64,000 nucleotides of DNA from assembly GCA_030762175.1 (NCBI GenBank), contig CM060831.1, forward strand, positions 72,199,001 through 72,263,000, written 5' to 3'. The translations under genes and the position numbers were made by a program. Shown piece after piece: positions 36,024-47,560 of the stretch. How positions within the stretch are numbered: the stretch's first letter is position 1; every line of letters begins with the position of its first letter. The notes beneath the pieces were generated by a model, which had not been told where the DNA came from, ran no database searches, and saw nothing but the letters and a program-made list of their open reading frames with translations. The stretch comes from Metallyticus violacea (lineage: Eukaryota; Arthropoda; Insecta; Mantodea; Metallyticidae).

Positions 36024-39000
36024 TACTTGACTGTATTTGAAGGCATTTGAAATTGGTGTGGATTTTGTATAATAGCCCGGAGAATCGTTTAATTGAGCCA
36101 AAAAAATAATTATGCGTTCTTCAAATAGTATCCCTTGATAATCAACAGTACAGATCCAAGACTCTCAAAGATTCAAGGGATTAGGAGCAGCAGTTTCTAA
36201 AAAAAAATCTATCTATGCATTATTAATTAGCAAATTAAATATGGATAAAACAGAATCAACACAAATACTTTCAAAATTCAAAACGGAACATTTCCTTAAC
36301 AACATAACGAAAAACGAAATGAAAATTAACATAGAACGGCTGAAAGGATCGTACAGAACTTTCGTAAATACCAAACGAACTATTTACTCTCTTCTACGCA
36401 CGTAATCAATGCCCCTTTAAGCAGGTACGAATATGCATGCAAGTAAAACACAGCAAGCGTGCATACATATGCCCGAGCACGCACCACCACTGATAAACGT
36501 TCGTTTACAAAGGCAACTTTCAGGGAAATTAATCCATGCGGCACAAGGTATTCGGAATACTTTTCTTTATTACTTATCCATGAACGTTCTTGTTAACATG
36601 CTCAATTATGCCGTTTCCGGTGAATTCATACTTGAGAATTCGCCTGTTTGTAGAGCATGTGAAAATAAGAGGCGGCATAAAGCTGTGTACATAAGGAACG
36701 CCATGTTTCCTTGCTCACAGGTATGCATGCTTCATTACCAGAAGCGAAAACAAACCGGACTTTACCACAGCCACGCATGGCTAACCGTCGTTTGTTTCTA
36801 CAGTAAGTAAATGGGGGGCAGCAAAATGTACGATCTACGCATTTGTTGTCTCTCATAGCAAAACACCAAGTATAAAAGAATCTGCATACTAAGAAAGAAA
36901 AATAAAACGTTTATATTTCCATTAAGCAAAATAAAGAGAACGAACATAATTAAGAATAAACAAATTTTTGGATAATAAATGCAAACGTATTTTCAGTGGT
37001 TACTGATAACTAATTCATACTTTTTCTGTTGCGTACAACGTAGGAAAACATTAAAAATATATAATAAGATAAGCAACATATAAAAGGGACATATGCAGTG
37101 GTATTTTATAAGAAAGGGGCATTTTAATTAAATATGTAGATTGGAGGTAAAGTTCGTTAATTGGATTAGATTTATTGTGTAGGTTAAGGATTAATGGTTT
37201 GGATTAATAATCGTAAATCTTAGGACTAAATGTTGATGTCTTTCTCTGCACTCCGATGATGTTTCCGCTGACTTATAGTTTGCTCCGACTAGCCGCGATG
37301 GGAATGTTCTGGCTGGAATTTTAGTTATCTAGATATAACAGGGAAAGGGAAATGATAAGGATGTTGACGCTATAATCAACCGATTTATGGCTTTTGGCTA
37401 CAAACATTTCTTTATTGTTTACAGTCTATAATATTGGTCATAGAACCGGCTAGTCCGTGAAGGATTTAAGGGGGCGTTACGTCACTTTCGCATAATCGCG
37501 TCTCTTTTGCTAGGAATCTGTTCCTTTACCACTATCACAAAGTTAGCACTTAAATTGTTTGTCCGATGCGTCACTCTAGCTGTGCCCGTAATCACTAATG
37601 CTATTAATTACTCTCAATGGACGTTACACTAAAATTAACACAGATTCATCCCTTAATAAGACTTAAGTCACACTATCTCGCTCGTAGACACACAAACACT
37701 TTAACTATTACTGATAGTTCTCTTGTACGCTGTTCAAAAGCTATTGCTCCACTGTCCTGCGTTTGCACCCTGGTTTATGACACTTTTCCCTCACCTAATA
37801 TAACAACGACGGAGTTTCAATGAGAAAGAACTCGTTTGTCCTTGACATACCTTAACCATTCCTTCATGGAGCATCCGGGGGTGGGTTTGTTCATAAAGCA
37901 CATAACAATTTCTCTTAGGTCAACCTAAACAACCGTTCTGGTCAGACCGCATGCTTCCACCCTACAATGGCACATATCTTCCTAGGGTCAATATCTGATT
38001 CATATTACAGAGAACAAACGTAAACTTGCAATTATAATATATGAAATAATAATAAATTTGTAATTGTGGTGTATGTGATACACTTAACCTTACAGCTATT
38101 ACCTATTCATAATATTATTTGTGAGTATTTAACTTATTTTTATGGATAATTATGAGGGGTCTAATTTAATTATTCCGGTTTCCCACCTTAACCGAAATAC
38201 CCAGCGTTAAAATACCCCTTAGGAGCTTAAAATAGAAAAAGATTTCGGGTAACACAAATATATTCTGAAAACCTTTCGTAGGGGTAAAAAGCAACATGAT
38301 CAATACGTTTGTTTTTAAACATAACCTCCCTAATATGAATTCCATCTCTGAAGTCTCCAGAATACTATTCTACAGCTACAAACGCCTCTTGATTTCATGA
38401 AAAATGCTGACCAGCTAAAAGCAATATGAGCTGTGGGAACAAACGGTAGTTAGAGGGAGAAAACTCTTTAAAGTAAGGCGAATCCTCCAAAAATTCATAC
38501 TCAAATCTGTAAAATATCTCAATGCCAAAACCCTTTCTTAAACAGATGCAATAAAAACATTTTTTCCTTCTGCAAACGGGATCTCTTCTATATATATTTG
38601 ATTTAAGAGATAGAAATATTATTGTCTGATTATTTTTATCCTTCCTTTAGCGTCTGAAAACACTGATGTTATAACCCTCTTCTTTAATACTAAACAAGCT
38701 ACTTCTATCTACTGTTTTGAGTACTATTTTGATTCTGGTATGTTTCACCCATAATTATATGTCGGTGCGCAATACGCGTTCTGTTACCACTAAAACGCTC
38801 CAAACGCTGTTGCGATATTTTAATAGAAGTACATTTTTCAATCCTACACCCATTTTACGAAAAGATTTATCGTATGTAGTTTTCTTGTAAAATTGAAGAC
38901 GTTCTTTGAAATACCTATATGCACTTTTAACTAGCCAATCATATAATAAAATATATATATTTGTTCAATGAACTACGTTGCTGTTGCACTTTTTGAATGC

Positions 39001-41025
39001 CCTTCAAATGGGCCATCTTCAAGACTATATGATAATGGTTGAATTCATCATATAATTATTAATCGATGAAAATAATGGAGAACGATTTTCATTAAATTTT
39101 ATACAGTTGGTATGATTTTACGAGGACTGTTAATAAAAAAACGATCATACTTTTTTGACAACATACCTTAACTCATCTTCATAATTTTGGTGGTATTTCT
39201 CATAGTAGTTCCCTTAAAGGAGTTTGGTATATACTTTTCCTTCCATTCTTCCGTACCGTTACATTCAGATGTTCATGATTCCTTCTCCTCCTCATTTATA
39301 CGAAACTCTCCGCTCATAGTCGTCGGCGATCGTAAGCATACCTTACACTCTTTGGCCCCGATTTTTATGTACTACTCAATCTCTCATTTAGATTTTAGAC
39401 CCGATTGTACTTTCAGCGATATCACCTTTTTGCGTTGCATAACTGTCTGTTGCCTATCCTTATCCCTCAAAAAGTTTTTAAACTTCCTCCATACGCTCTT
39501 TCAAATCACATGACCTGCCATCCAATTGGAGCCTAGCCTTACTGTTTCCAGTTACATTCTTGTAATGCTAAACTGTTGACCTTCTTTCCAAAAAAAAAAA
39601 ATACATGAGGATTTTAGTCAACCCATACTGAATATTATAACATTTCTGTGATCCATTTTATGCCAACTCTGATACATGACCGATTATTTTTACTTCAAAC
39701 CTCCAAAAGCCTCACCTTTAAAAGAATTATAAGTATACGATAGAAAAATGTCTAACTAAACATCTAAGGGCTTCTTTATCAATTTCCCAGAGGTTTTTCA
39801 CAGGTTCAGTAAACTCCTGTATATTCCCACTCCAAAAGAAAACAAGAGGCTTTTATAAATTTTTAGTTAATAAGATACAGCTCTCTTGACGCCTAAACCA
39901 AAACTTCAATGTAAGTCATTTAACTTTTCTGGTTTACAGTGTCAAGCGCACTATGGAAGCCTGGGGGCATTATTAGGCAGGATTGCTACACCATTGATCA
40001 AAGGTCGTACCTACTCAGCTTATAAAAATGTACCGCCTACGTATTAACTTAAACTTGATAATCGAGCTACCTTCTGAAATTTTATTTTGGGCTACATGAT
40101 ATTATTCAAAGTTTGTTGTGTAAAGAAGCAGAACAGTTTTCCTTTTCTTATCCTGTTGCTATTGATTTAAAAGTGTTTATATTTCCATAAAAAGTTTCGT
40201 ACGCGTACAAGTTCCTTTGAGAACTTTTTCCCAATATCATTTGCAATTTCTCGCTCCTGACCGATGATTTTTACCAGAAAAAAAAAAAAAAAAGATTTCG
40301 ATTTATTCATGTGGAAACCGTGGACACAAGTCTAGTCGAATCGCCGTTTATGGACTAGTTGCCTTAGAAATGCTATTTGCATAACTTTATTAATAATATT
40401 CACGCAATATTAATATTATTTCATAATTAGCAATAATTCTGTTTCTGAAGTATCTGTGCTGGCATCTACTTTTATATTCCCCTAGGCTCTATATGTTCAA
40501 TTTTCTACTGATAACATTTCAATACAGTATACTACGTGAATTTTACTTTATACTAACATACTAATTAATAACAATGGCCAACCAATAGCCTGTAAAACAT
40601 AACCATCTGTATTATAGTGCTCTTTTAGCCGCAAACTGAATTAAAAATAAAGTATTCTCTTGTAAGAGTGAACTATGACCGACTTAATACGTGCAGCCAT
40701 GCCGTGAGAATTATGACAAGCGACTGACTGATCTTGACACAATGCGCGCTACGATCATAAGCCAAAAATAACACTCGATATTTGTCAATTTCTTGAGTAA
40801 ATGATGTAAGAAACTACAAAAATAAATTATAAACATATACAATGAATTTGCTTTTTAGATTTTGAAGCCTTTTTATAATAATTTGCATGTACTGATTCCA
40901 AAAATGAAGCCATTCAGCTGCATCATATACAATTTCTTTGAAAATTATATCTTTAAATTTTTATTGAGAATCTGTCTTATGAGTATGCACCATGCACCTT
41001 GTTCCAAAGCCATCTAGTGGAATAA
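36024..41025. other. Long stretch with nothing firmly recognised
   Basis: No certain gene. A 125-codon frame (36433-36810) has no recognisable domain. The section 37.2-38.0 kb is richer in GC and CG than its surroundings and could be part of an old LTR or other repeat, but I could not define ends. On the minus strand around 39.78-40.02 kb a garbled A-L-D-T-V-N followed by R-E-L-Y-L-I hints at a very decayed reverse transcriptase, too weak to annotate. Confidence 0.35.
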
Positions 41026-41640
41026 ATGTTCTTTAAAACATTGACTGTTCAGAAAGTTGGCAGCACATCCCATACTACTTATACCATCTTGTATTATGGT
41101 ACAACTCCTAAAGTAGTAAAAAATGATTATAAACACTATCACTTTGATTTCATTATAGCACGTAATACGGTCTATAAAATTATAATAAGGGGAAGTCTAT
41201 TGGATCCCAAGAAAATTATTTTACCATTTCTTTATATTAAACGTGGTGTGATTGAAAAGCTTGTGAGAGCACTTGATAAAATTGAGACTGTTTCAAATAT
41301 CTTCAACAAATTACCTTTTCTTGGAATGCACAAATAAAAATGCATATTTGTAGTTTAATTAATTAGAATACTAGTTAAATCCAGGCAATTTGAAAATACT
41401 GTGACACTTATAGAAAAAGGAAAATGGAATGTATTTAAAAACTCATTGAGTATTGTAGGAAACACACATCTCGATTGCGCTAAAACTGTAAAGAACATTC
41501 TACAGAGATGCTCCGTTTTGGAGTACAACATGATTCTCAAATTACACTTCACTTCTCACATTTGAACGTATTTCCTGAAATTCTATGGGCAGCCAGTGAA
41601 TATCAGGTTGATTGGTTGCATGATTGTGAATTCCGCAGAA
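41026..41640 (+). pseudogene. Decayed repetitive-protein relic
   Basis: A 103-codon frame (41026-41337) includes SLLDPKKIILPFLYIKRGVI and EKLVRALDK. After frameshifts, HLNVFPEILWAASEYQVDWL follows near 41550. This resembles a widespread arthropod repetitive protein with KxLLPPLHIKLGLxKxFVKAL and, later, HLDxFPENxGxxSEEQGERFHQD. I know that family only as an uncharacterised, transposon-associated protein. The match is from memory and partial. Confidence 0.35.
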
Positions 41641-41980
41641 AAACTCGATAGAAGAACATTACAGACCAAAGGAATAATATTTTATTCAAGTGAAATGTGA
41701 AAGGGGGTCATTAATTTCAAATTTTAAGCTATGAAGAAAAAAATAGAAAATTTCATTCTTGGATTGTAAATAATTCAGATAAGATACATAAAAATGGAAG
41801 TAATTTTTTTAAATCAGCTGTATTGAAATATTTAAAATCACTTTTTAAAAGTGAAAAACATATCTCAACATTTAAATTTGTAAAACTATCCAGGTTTTTC
41901 AGAAATGTTATATAATCCAAAAGCCAAATCAATAAGGCACACTAAAGTATTAGAATGATGAATATATTGACCTTTTCAAC

Positions 41981-41984
<4 letters not shown>

Positions 41985-42013
<29 letters not shown>
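41985..42013. repeat. (TA)n microsatellite
   Basis: About 29 bp of TA lying 40 bp before the hairpin at 42054-42150. Confidence 0.9.
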
Positions 42014-42017
<4 letters not shown>

Positions 42018-42053
42018 AAAGAAAAATAAAGTAACACTATTAACAATGTAACA

Positions 42054-42150
42054 AATTAACAGTAATTATAATACTAGAAAGGGATAAAACACTAAGAAAA
42101 AGTCACACTTGCGATCTCAAACTTTTCTACTATTATAATTACTGTTAATT
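42054..42150. repeat. Hairpin with 27-bp arms
   Basis: Arms 42054-42080 and 42124-42150 are reverse complements at 26 of 27 positions (aattaacagtaattataata core). The 43-nt loop contains aacactaagaaaaagtcaca, nearly the same as a segment of the larger hairpin at 46.85 kb (aacactaacaaaaagtcaca). Confidence 0.85.
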
Positions 42151-42499
42151 TTATTCTGTTTAAAATAGCAGACATGCAATAAAAACCATGTTATTTTCTA
42201 TTAAAGCCAGCAATAGTTAAAAGTTGAAAGTAACCGGTGCAATCCTCAGCGAAAGTAGTAGATGTAGGCCAGTTTGGGGACCCCCCCCAAAAAAAAAAAT
42301 GTTAATTGACTAACCATACACGTTATTGCATCTAACATGGACAATGGGTTACTGATGTGGCACGTATGAAAAATACAGAGGTGCAGAACAAGTATAATGC
42401 AAAAATTGAACCACTCAGATATAGAGAAGCAAGTGCAATATTGCGATGGTTCTATATTCTCACCACATTAAGCTTAGCGACACTTCCCTTAAGGTGGTT

Positions 42500-43115
42500 T
42501 AGATATCATCCATGATTTCACACCTCAGACTGCAACTACCAAAACAACAGGTCATGGGCTGACAAAAGTACCCGTGTATTTCACCAAACATCGCTGCATT
42601 CCGGTACGCAATGTCTGCCTTAAGAAACATTTCCTCAATTCTCTGTGTTTACACAGTACCTGATGTTTATTGTTGCATCTTCATGGATTTCTTTAACCTA
42701 TTGACGATGTCGAGTTAAGGGAAAGCTACTTCCAGCAATATGGAGCTACAAGCCATACATGCAAATCTATTTCATATAAGTCATTAGCAGTTTCTCTCTG
42801 GCAATTTAAATTCAAACAGTTATGGACTTCTAAATCATCAGAAATCACTCTTCCAGAATTTATCCATTGAATTCACGCAAAGGATAGTGCATACTCATCC
42901 AGAATAACCTGTTCAAACGAGAAATGAAGCAAAAAATATTGACTTTCAGAAGGCATAATGGAGTGTGGTATCCCATGTTTAGATGAAATGTACGTCACCT
43001 CTAACATTTTCTATGACATGTGTCTTAAGTTATGTTTCTAAAATAATTGCACATTTCACCTGTGTAGTGTTAAAAAAAATAATCAATTGCAATGGTAACC
43101 TTTTTATGGAACACT
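42500..43115 (+). pseudogene. DDE transposase relic (IS630/Tc1/mariner group)
   Basis: Broken frames include E-L-R-E-S-Y-F-Q-Q-Y-G-A-T-S-H-T-C near 42735, matching the YFQQDGATxHT motif around the second catalytic Asp, here changed to Tyr. The 3' part ends in tttttatggaacactctgta (43099-43118), which resembles a transposon terminus. Nothing else is well preserved. Confidence 0.4.
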
Positions 43116-43118
43116 CTG

Positions 43119-44754
43119 TATTAAATTTGCAGTCAGTAAATATCTAAATAAGAAATACTATTGCAAATGTAAAGTTTCGAAACTAATCATGTACTCTGAC
43201 CAGCTGGTAACGTTTGCAGCATAGGACCCGTTTGGTATTTCGGAGTTTGCCTTGTTAATTGCACATAGGTCTGAGCACAGCGAGAATAACTGGGTAAATG
43301 TTAACGTCAGGATTTGCAGAGCGTACATTTTTGTATCACATGAGTGCCGCGACTTCAGCATTTTCGATGTGCAACCTTTACCAGGTGAAGAGCTCTTATT
43401 GCTCTGATAGCGTTTAATACTTGAAAAAATGAAAAAGGTGCTTGACTGTGATTAAATTTTATAGGCGAGTGCCTACTTAAGACCCTACAGCACTTTATGG
43501 TGGCAGAAAACATGCTTTGTTCCTTTTTTGTATAGTCAAAACATAATAAATGCAAAAACTGGTTTAATTCATGCTGTGCAATTTCTGAATAATTCAGCGT
43601 TTCTTTCCTTAAGTAAAAATAATTCACGAGGAAAGCTGAATCAATTTATTTTTCAAAACAAAGTTTTTTTTTTTGTTTTTGCTGTGCTAAGCAGTTATTA
43701 ATACAGATGATGTGCTACTAAGAGTCTAAAAATCAAATAGAATTTAACAATAACATTAAAACTTTTAAAATTGATGTAATCGATTTTAGATTGAGTAACG
43801 TACGCAAAACTGGCGAAATGTTTGATTTCAGTGGCGAATAAAATGAAGGCAACAAAACAAATGCCGGTTCGAATCATTCTCAGTGGTAGTAGATAGCTCT
43901 AATCGTTTCTATTAAGAAATGTTATTAAAACACTGCAGTTATTAATAATATTTGTTCAAAATAATGAAAATAACAGAAATAACAAGCAGTACAAAGAATT
44001 CTTCAGCTTAATTGCGTTTCTAAAGAAATAAACGCTTTAATTTACAAGTATGAATAAAACGTAAAATTGTATATTAATACTTTACTGCATAAGGTACCTT
44101 AAAGTATGGCTTATAAATATAAACACTGAAACTATGTGGTTTTATTTCATTATCATACACTTCAGCTCTCATCTCAAGAATTCACGCACTCTTATGCATA
44201 CACTTGGTTGTTCTTTTATTTGCTGACATTCATTAGAAACACCTCCTGCAGTCTTTGTACGTCTAGGTCTTCAGATGTTTCCAACGCCAAACATTTTCAG
44301 GGAATCGGATTGGACGATTGAGTAGGCAACTTCCCATCTAATCTATTGTTCATTAAATGCCTTGGTCAAATACTATCGGAAACACAGGAAACAAGCAGAG
44401 TGGTGCCCCATTGTGCACAAACCACATTTGTTACCTTTGAGAGAGAGAGGCATTCCCAACAGCATGACACGTAATCCTCAATAATAAACAGAAACCTGAT
44501 AATCTGTTCGATAGAATTCAAGGTCTTGCGAGTTGTCGTTGCAAACATGATAGAAAATAGATGCTACGCTGAGCAAGGATTTAGAGCAATCCACACATAT
44601 GAAGCCGCATTGAGTATAACCTATAATGACAATAATGTAAGAAGATATTTGTTATAGAACATTGGTGCAGCATACTTTTATCTTTCATTTGTTCAAATCT
44701 GCCTATAGTGATAATGTACTCCCTACTTTTATAAGTTGCAGTTGTTTTACTTAC
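43119..44754. other. Non-coding DNA, nothing recognised
   Basis: Short frames at 43158-43361 and 43355-43627 (minus) and 44136-44321 (plus) have no recognised domain. Poly-T at 43664-43673. Confidence 0.4.
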
Positions 44755-44975
44755 GAACGTTCTTTAGCATCTCAGGTCATTAGCGTCCCTTGGATTCAGA
44801 ATTTTGCTCAGAGGTCTCTTCTTTCAGGCTTGAGGTTCATTTACATGCCGTAAATGTACGATGCGGGACCGACGGCTGAATTTCCCTTCCGAAGGAAACA
44901 TACTTAGGATTTTTACGCCCGAAAATTCATCGACTATGAGTTTAAACTCGCGATCTTGGATTTATGAGCTTTTAT
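44755..44975 (-). mobile_element. SINE-B copy
   Basis: On the minus strand it carries the tRNA-like region remnant (aagatcgcgagtttaaactc), the aagtatgtttccttcggaag segment, the gcatgtaaatgaacctcaag segment and the cctgagatgctaaagaacgt end. It is 5' truncated or diverged in the tRNA head. Confidence 0.82.
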
Positions 44976-45523
44976 AAGTAGTACCCCTCTTTTTCTTTTT
45001 ATATTTCTTAAATTTTCTTTTTAATGCCTTTTTAGCCTTCTTTAGTATTCCTGGTGATCTATTATTCTAATTTGTTTCTTGCAGTTGTCTATCTTCGATA
45101 ATTACTCTGCATATATTTTCTATTTTCCCCTCCTCTCTTTGCTCCTTTTTAAATGACACAGAATAATCTCGTGTTATTACTCTTTTCCCATGTCCAGAAC
45201 ATGGCCAAAGCATTGAAATACTCATTATCCTAGATCGTTTAAAAAACATTTAACTCTTACCACATGATTTCATTTTTCATTTTGACCCCTCATATTATAT
45301 GTACCTATCGAAAGGTCAAGTTATTCTGTTTATTTGTTTATACATTTTGCTTATCTTTAAATGACTATTTTTCACATCATACAATAGAAATGTTTTCATC
45401 ATACAGCTGTAAATTCTCAAATTAATTTTATCTCATATTATGCCGCAAATAATTTCATGTGACTTTAAAAATGTAATTACATGTTGTGTATGTATGCATG
45501 TTCCAAAATTTCTATTTAATGTA

Positions 45524-46775
45524 CGAGGGTTGGTCCATAAGTTTCCGATCTAACTATTTTATAGGTATGATTAAAACAAAAACTATATTTCCTTTTCAAT
45601 ATAGTTACCCTTTATTGCAATACACTTCTCACATCTATGAATTAATATTTCAATTTCTCCCCCCCCCCCCGCCCAAATTAACCAGAAATCTTGTCTGCAA
45701 ATTGGGCATAAATAGCATTCATCCCTTCGTCACACTTAAATTTCCTTCCTCGAAGGTCCTTCTGAAGTTTTGAGAAGAGGAAATAGTCACTGGGAGCTAT
45801 ATTTGGGCTGTAGGGTGGATGGTCGACCTCCTTGAAGCCACATTTCTTCACAGCTTTCTTTGCAGCAAAAACTGTGTGCACAGGCGCGTTTTCGTGAAGA
45901 AGGCGCACACCACCACTCAGCTTTCCTCGCCTTTACTCTTTGATGGAATCTCGTAGTCTGTGCAGTAGGCCAGCATAGTACTCCCCATTTACTGTGGTGT
46001 TCCTCTCCTTGAAGTCAATGAAGAATATTCCTTCACAGTACCAAATGATTGTCGCAATGACCTTCTTGGTTGACTGAGTGACCTTGGCCTTTAGAGGCGG
46101 TGCTTCGCCACGTTTACGCCACTCCATTGATATTCTTTTAGACAAGGGATCATAGCAGAGGACCATAGTTTCATCTCCAATCTACAATGGTTTGCACAAC
46201 TTCTCTCTCGTTGCCACGGCAGTGACAACAGATGACTTGTTGCTGCTTTTGGACTGAGAAAAAAAGTCTAGGCATCCATCTTGCACTAACCTTATTCAGG
46301 TTTAAATGTTCAAGAATAATTCGAAGGACTGTTGTTTTAGAAAAGCTCAACCTTGCTGCTATTTCTGTAACTTTGAGCCGCCGGTCTTCAATAATTTCTC
46401 CTTCCACAAGAGGGATGTTTTCAGGAGTGAGCACCTCCAAGGGCCAACCTGCACGCTCTTCGTCTTCAATGCTTTCTCGACCCATTCGAAAAAGTTTGAT
46501 TCTTTCTTTTACTGTAGAATATGAGGGGGATGCTTCCCCATAAACACGGTCCAATCGCTGTTTAATTTCATTTGGGGTACTCGATACTCCGTTTTGAACA
46601 TGTCAAAATCTTCTACACATATCCTTCTTTATGCAGCTATATCTGAACAACAGGACACATCGGTGCTTAAGTTACAGCTGCAATTGTTTATTTGACAGAT
46701 AAGGTATGACACCAGATAAGGATTTTGTGAAGGCGATAATCCTTACTGGTGAGGCCGGAAACTTATGGACCTACC

Positions 46776-46777
<2 letters not shown>
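45524..46777 (-). mobile_element. mariner-2 element
   Basis: About 1.25 kb. The left terminus is cgagggttggtccataagtt, next to a TA at 45522-45523. The right terminus is ggccggaaacttatggacct followed by accct at 46777. It is the same family as mariner-1 but better preserved in length. The right end runs directly into a (CA)n tract, so the exact right edge and TA are blurred. Confidence 0.92.
45678..46601 (-). pseudogene. mariner-2 transposase pseudogene
   Basis: The start is likely at 46601 (MFKTEY), with a frameshift soon after. Domains in order: helix-turn-helix (PNEIKQRLDRVYGEASPSYS, VKERIKLF, EDEERAG), the linker RRLKVTEIAARLSFSKTTVL, WMPRLF, GDETMVLCYDPLSKR (first Asp present, in a third frame), NGEYYAGLLHRLR, LLHENAPVHT (second Asp changed to Glu), and HPPYSPNIAPSDYFLF (third Asp present). 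Two or more frameshifts. The D-to-E change at the second position and the frame breaks imply an inactive copy. Confidence 0.92.

Positions 46778-46818
<41 letters not shown>
46778..46818. repeat. (CA)n microsatellite
   Basis: About 40 bp of CA between the mariner-2 right terminus and the hairpin repeat. Confidence 0.95.
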
Positions 46819-46822
<4 letters not shown>

Positions 46823-46851
46823 TAACTACCTAGATAGAAAAGCAAAAAAGG

Positions 46852-47003
46852 ATTTAACACTAACAAAAAGTCACAGATTAGTAATAATTGATTTCGAACT
46901 GCTTGAGTTCTTCTATGGAAAGAACAAGTATTTTTGCCATAGAAGAACTCAAGCAGTTCGAAATATAGCTATTACTAATCTGTGCTTTTTTCTTGGTGTT
47001 TGC
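46852..47003. repeat. Long hairpin with 47/48-bp near-perfect arms
   Basis: Core arms 46872-46918 and 46937-46984 are reverse complements with only a few differences (shared tttcgaactgcttgagttct), around an 18-nt loop. The pairing continues less perfectly outward (aacactaacaaaaagt against cttttttcttggtgttt). The outermost flanks are CA-rich on the left and TG-rich on the right (catgtatgtgtatgtgtc). The whole may be one fold-back element that carries its own dinucleotide tracts. Confidence 0.85.
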
Positions 47004-47319
47004 CATGTATGTGTATGTGTCTTCTGTGTTCATAACGTCTCTGACGGATTTCGCTTATTATTAACTAAAAATTATTAGATACAGCAACAGTTTTCTGCTC
47101 TGTAATTTCCAAATCAAAATGATTTTATACACTAGATGGCTATCGATTTTATAGCAACTACATACATTTATTTCTTTTAAAAACTGAGGTACTGCAAAAA
47201 GCAAGCTGTATGGATCGCTTTGTTTAGTGTTTTCTTGCACGAGTTAATTTTTAACTATCCATAAAGGTTATTGGATATAATATTGGTGTAATTTGTGAAA
47301 TGGAAAGAGATCAAGTCCA

Positions 47320-47560
47320 AGATGAATGAACGATGTGATCAGGTCATTGGCTCATTCTATATTCAAGAGGCTGCTGTTAATTGTATCTTGTTATGTTGAT
47401 TTTTTTTCCTTCCAAAAGAGAATATTTACAACAAAACATAATATTCCAGCAAGATGGTGCTCTTGCTACTGGGTTTACAGTGTTTCTGATTGGTTAAATT
47501 TGTATTTCAACACTTGGTGGTTTGGTAACTACAGGAGTTCATATTCAAATAATTACAAAC
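47320..47560 (+). pseudogene. DDE transposase relic around the second Asp
   Basis: Two frames together read I-I-F-Q-Q-D-G-A-L and then SVSDWLNLYFNTWWFGNYRS. This parallels FQQDGAPPHY...VRDWLNxxFxxRWIGRRGP in DUF4817-type transposases. Upstream, GSFYIQEAAVNC may match the GPFFFxExxVxGxxYL segment. The element is otherwise unrecognisable, with no termini found. Confidence 0.5.

Noticed and set aside
36433..36810. 125-codon plus-strand frame
   Set aside because: No recognisable domain, no signal peptide, no splice support; length is within chance for this size of window.
37200..38000. GC-richer region suspected to be an LTR
   Set aside because: No direct-repeat partner, no target duplication, and no retroviral-type protein motif seen.
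39187..40200. 108-codon plus frame and a hint of reverse transcriptase on minus (A-L-D-T-V-N, R-E-L-Y-L-I)
   Set aside because: The plus frame has no domain. The minus resemblance spans only a few residues with stops and could be chance.
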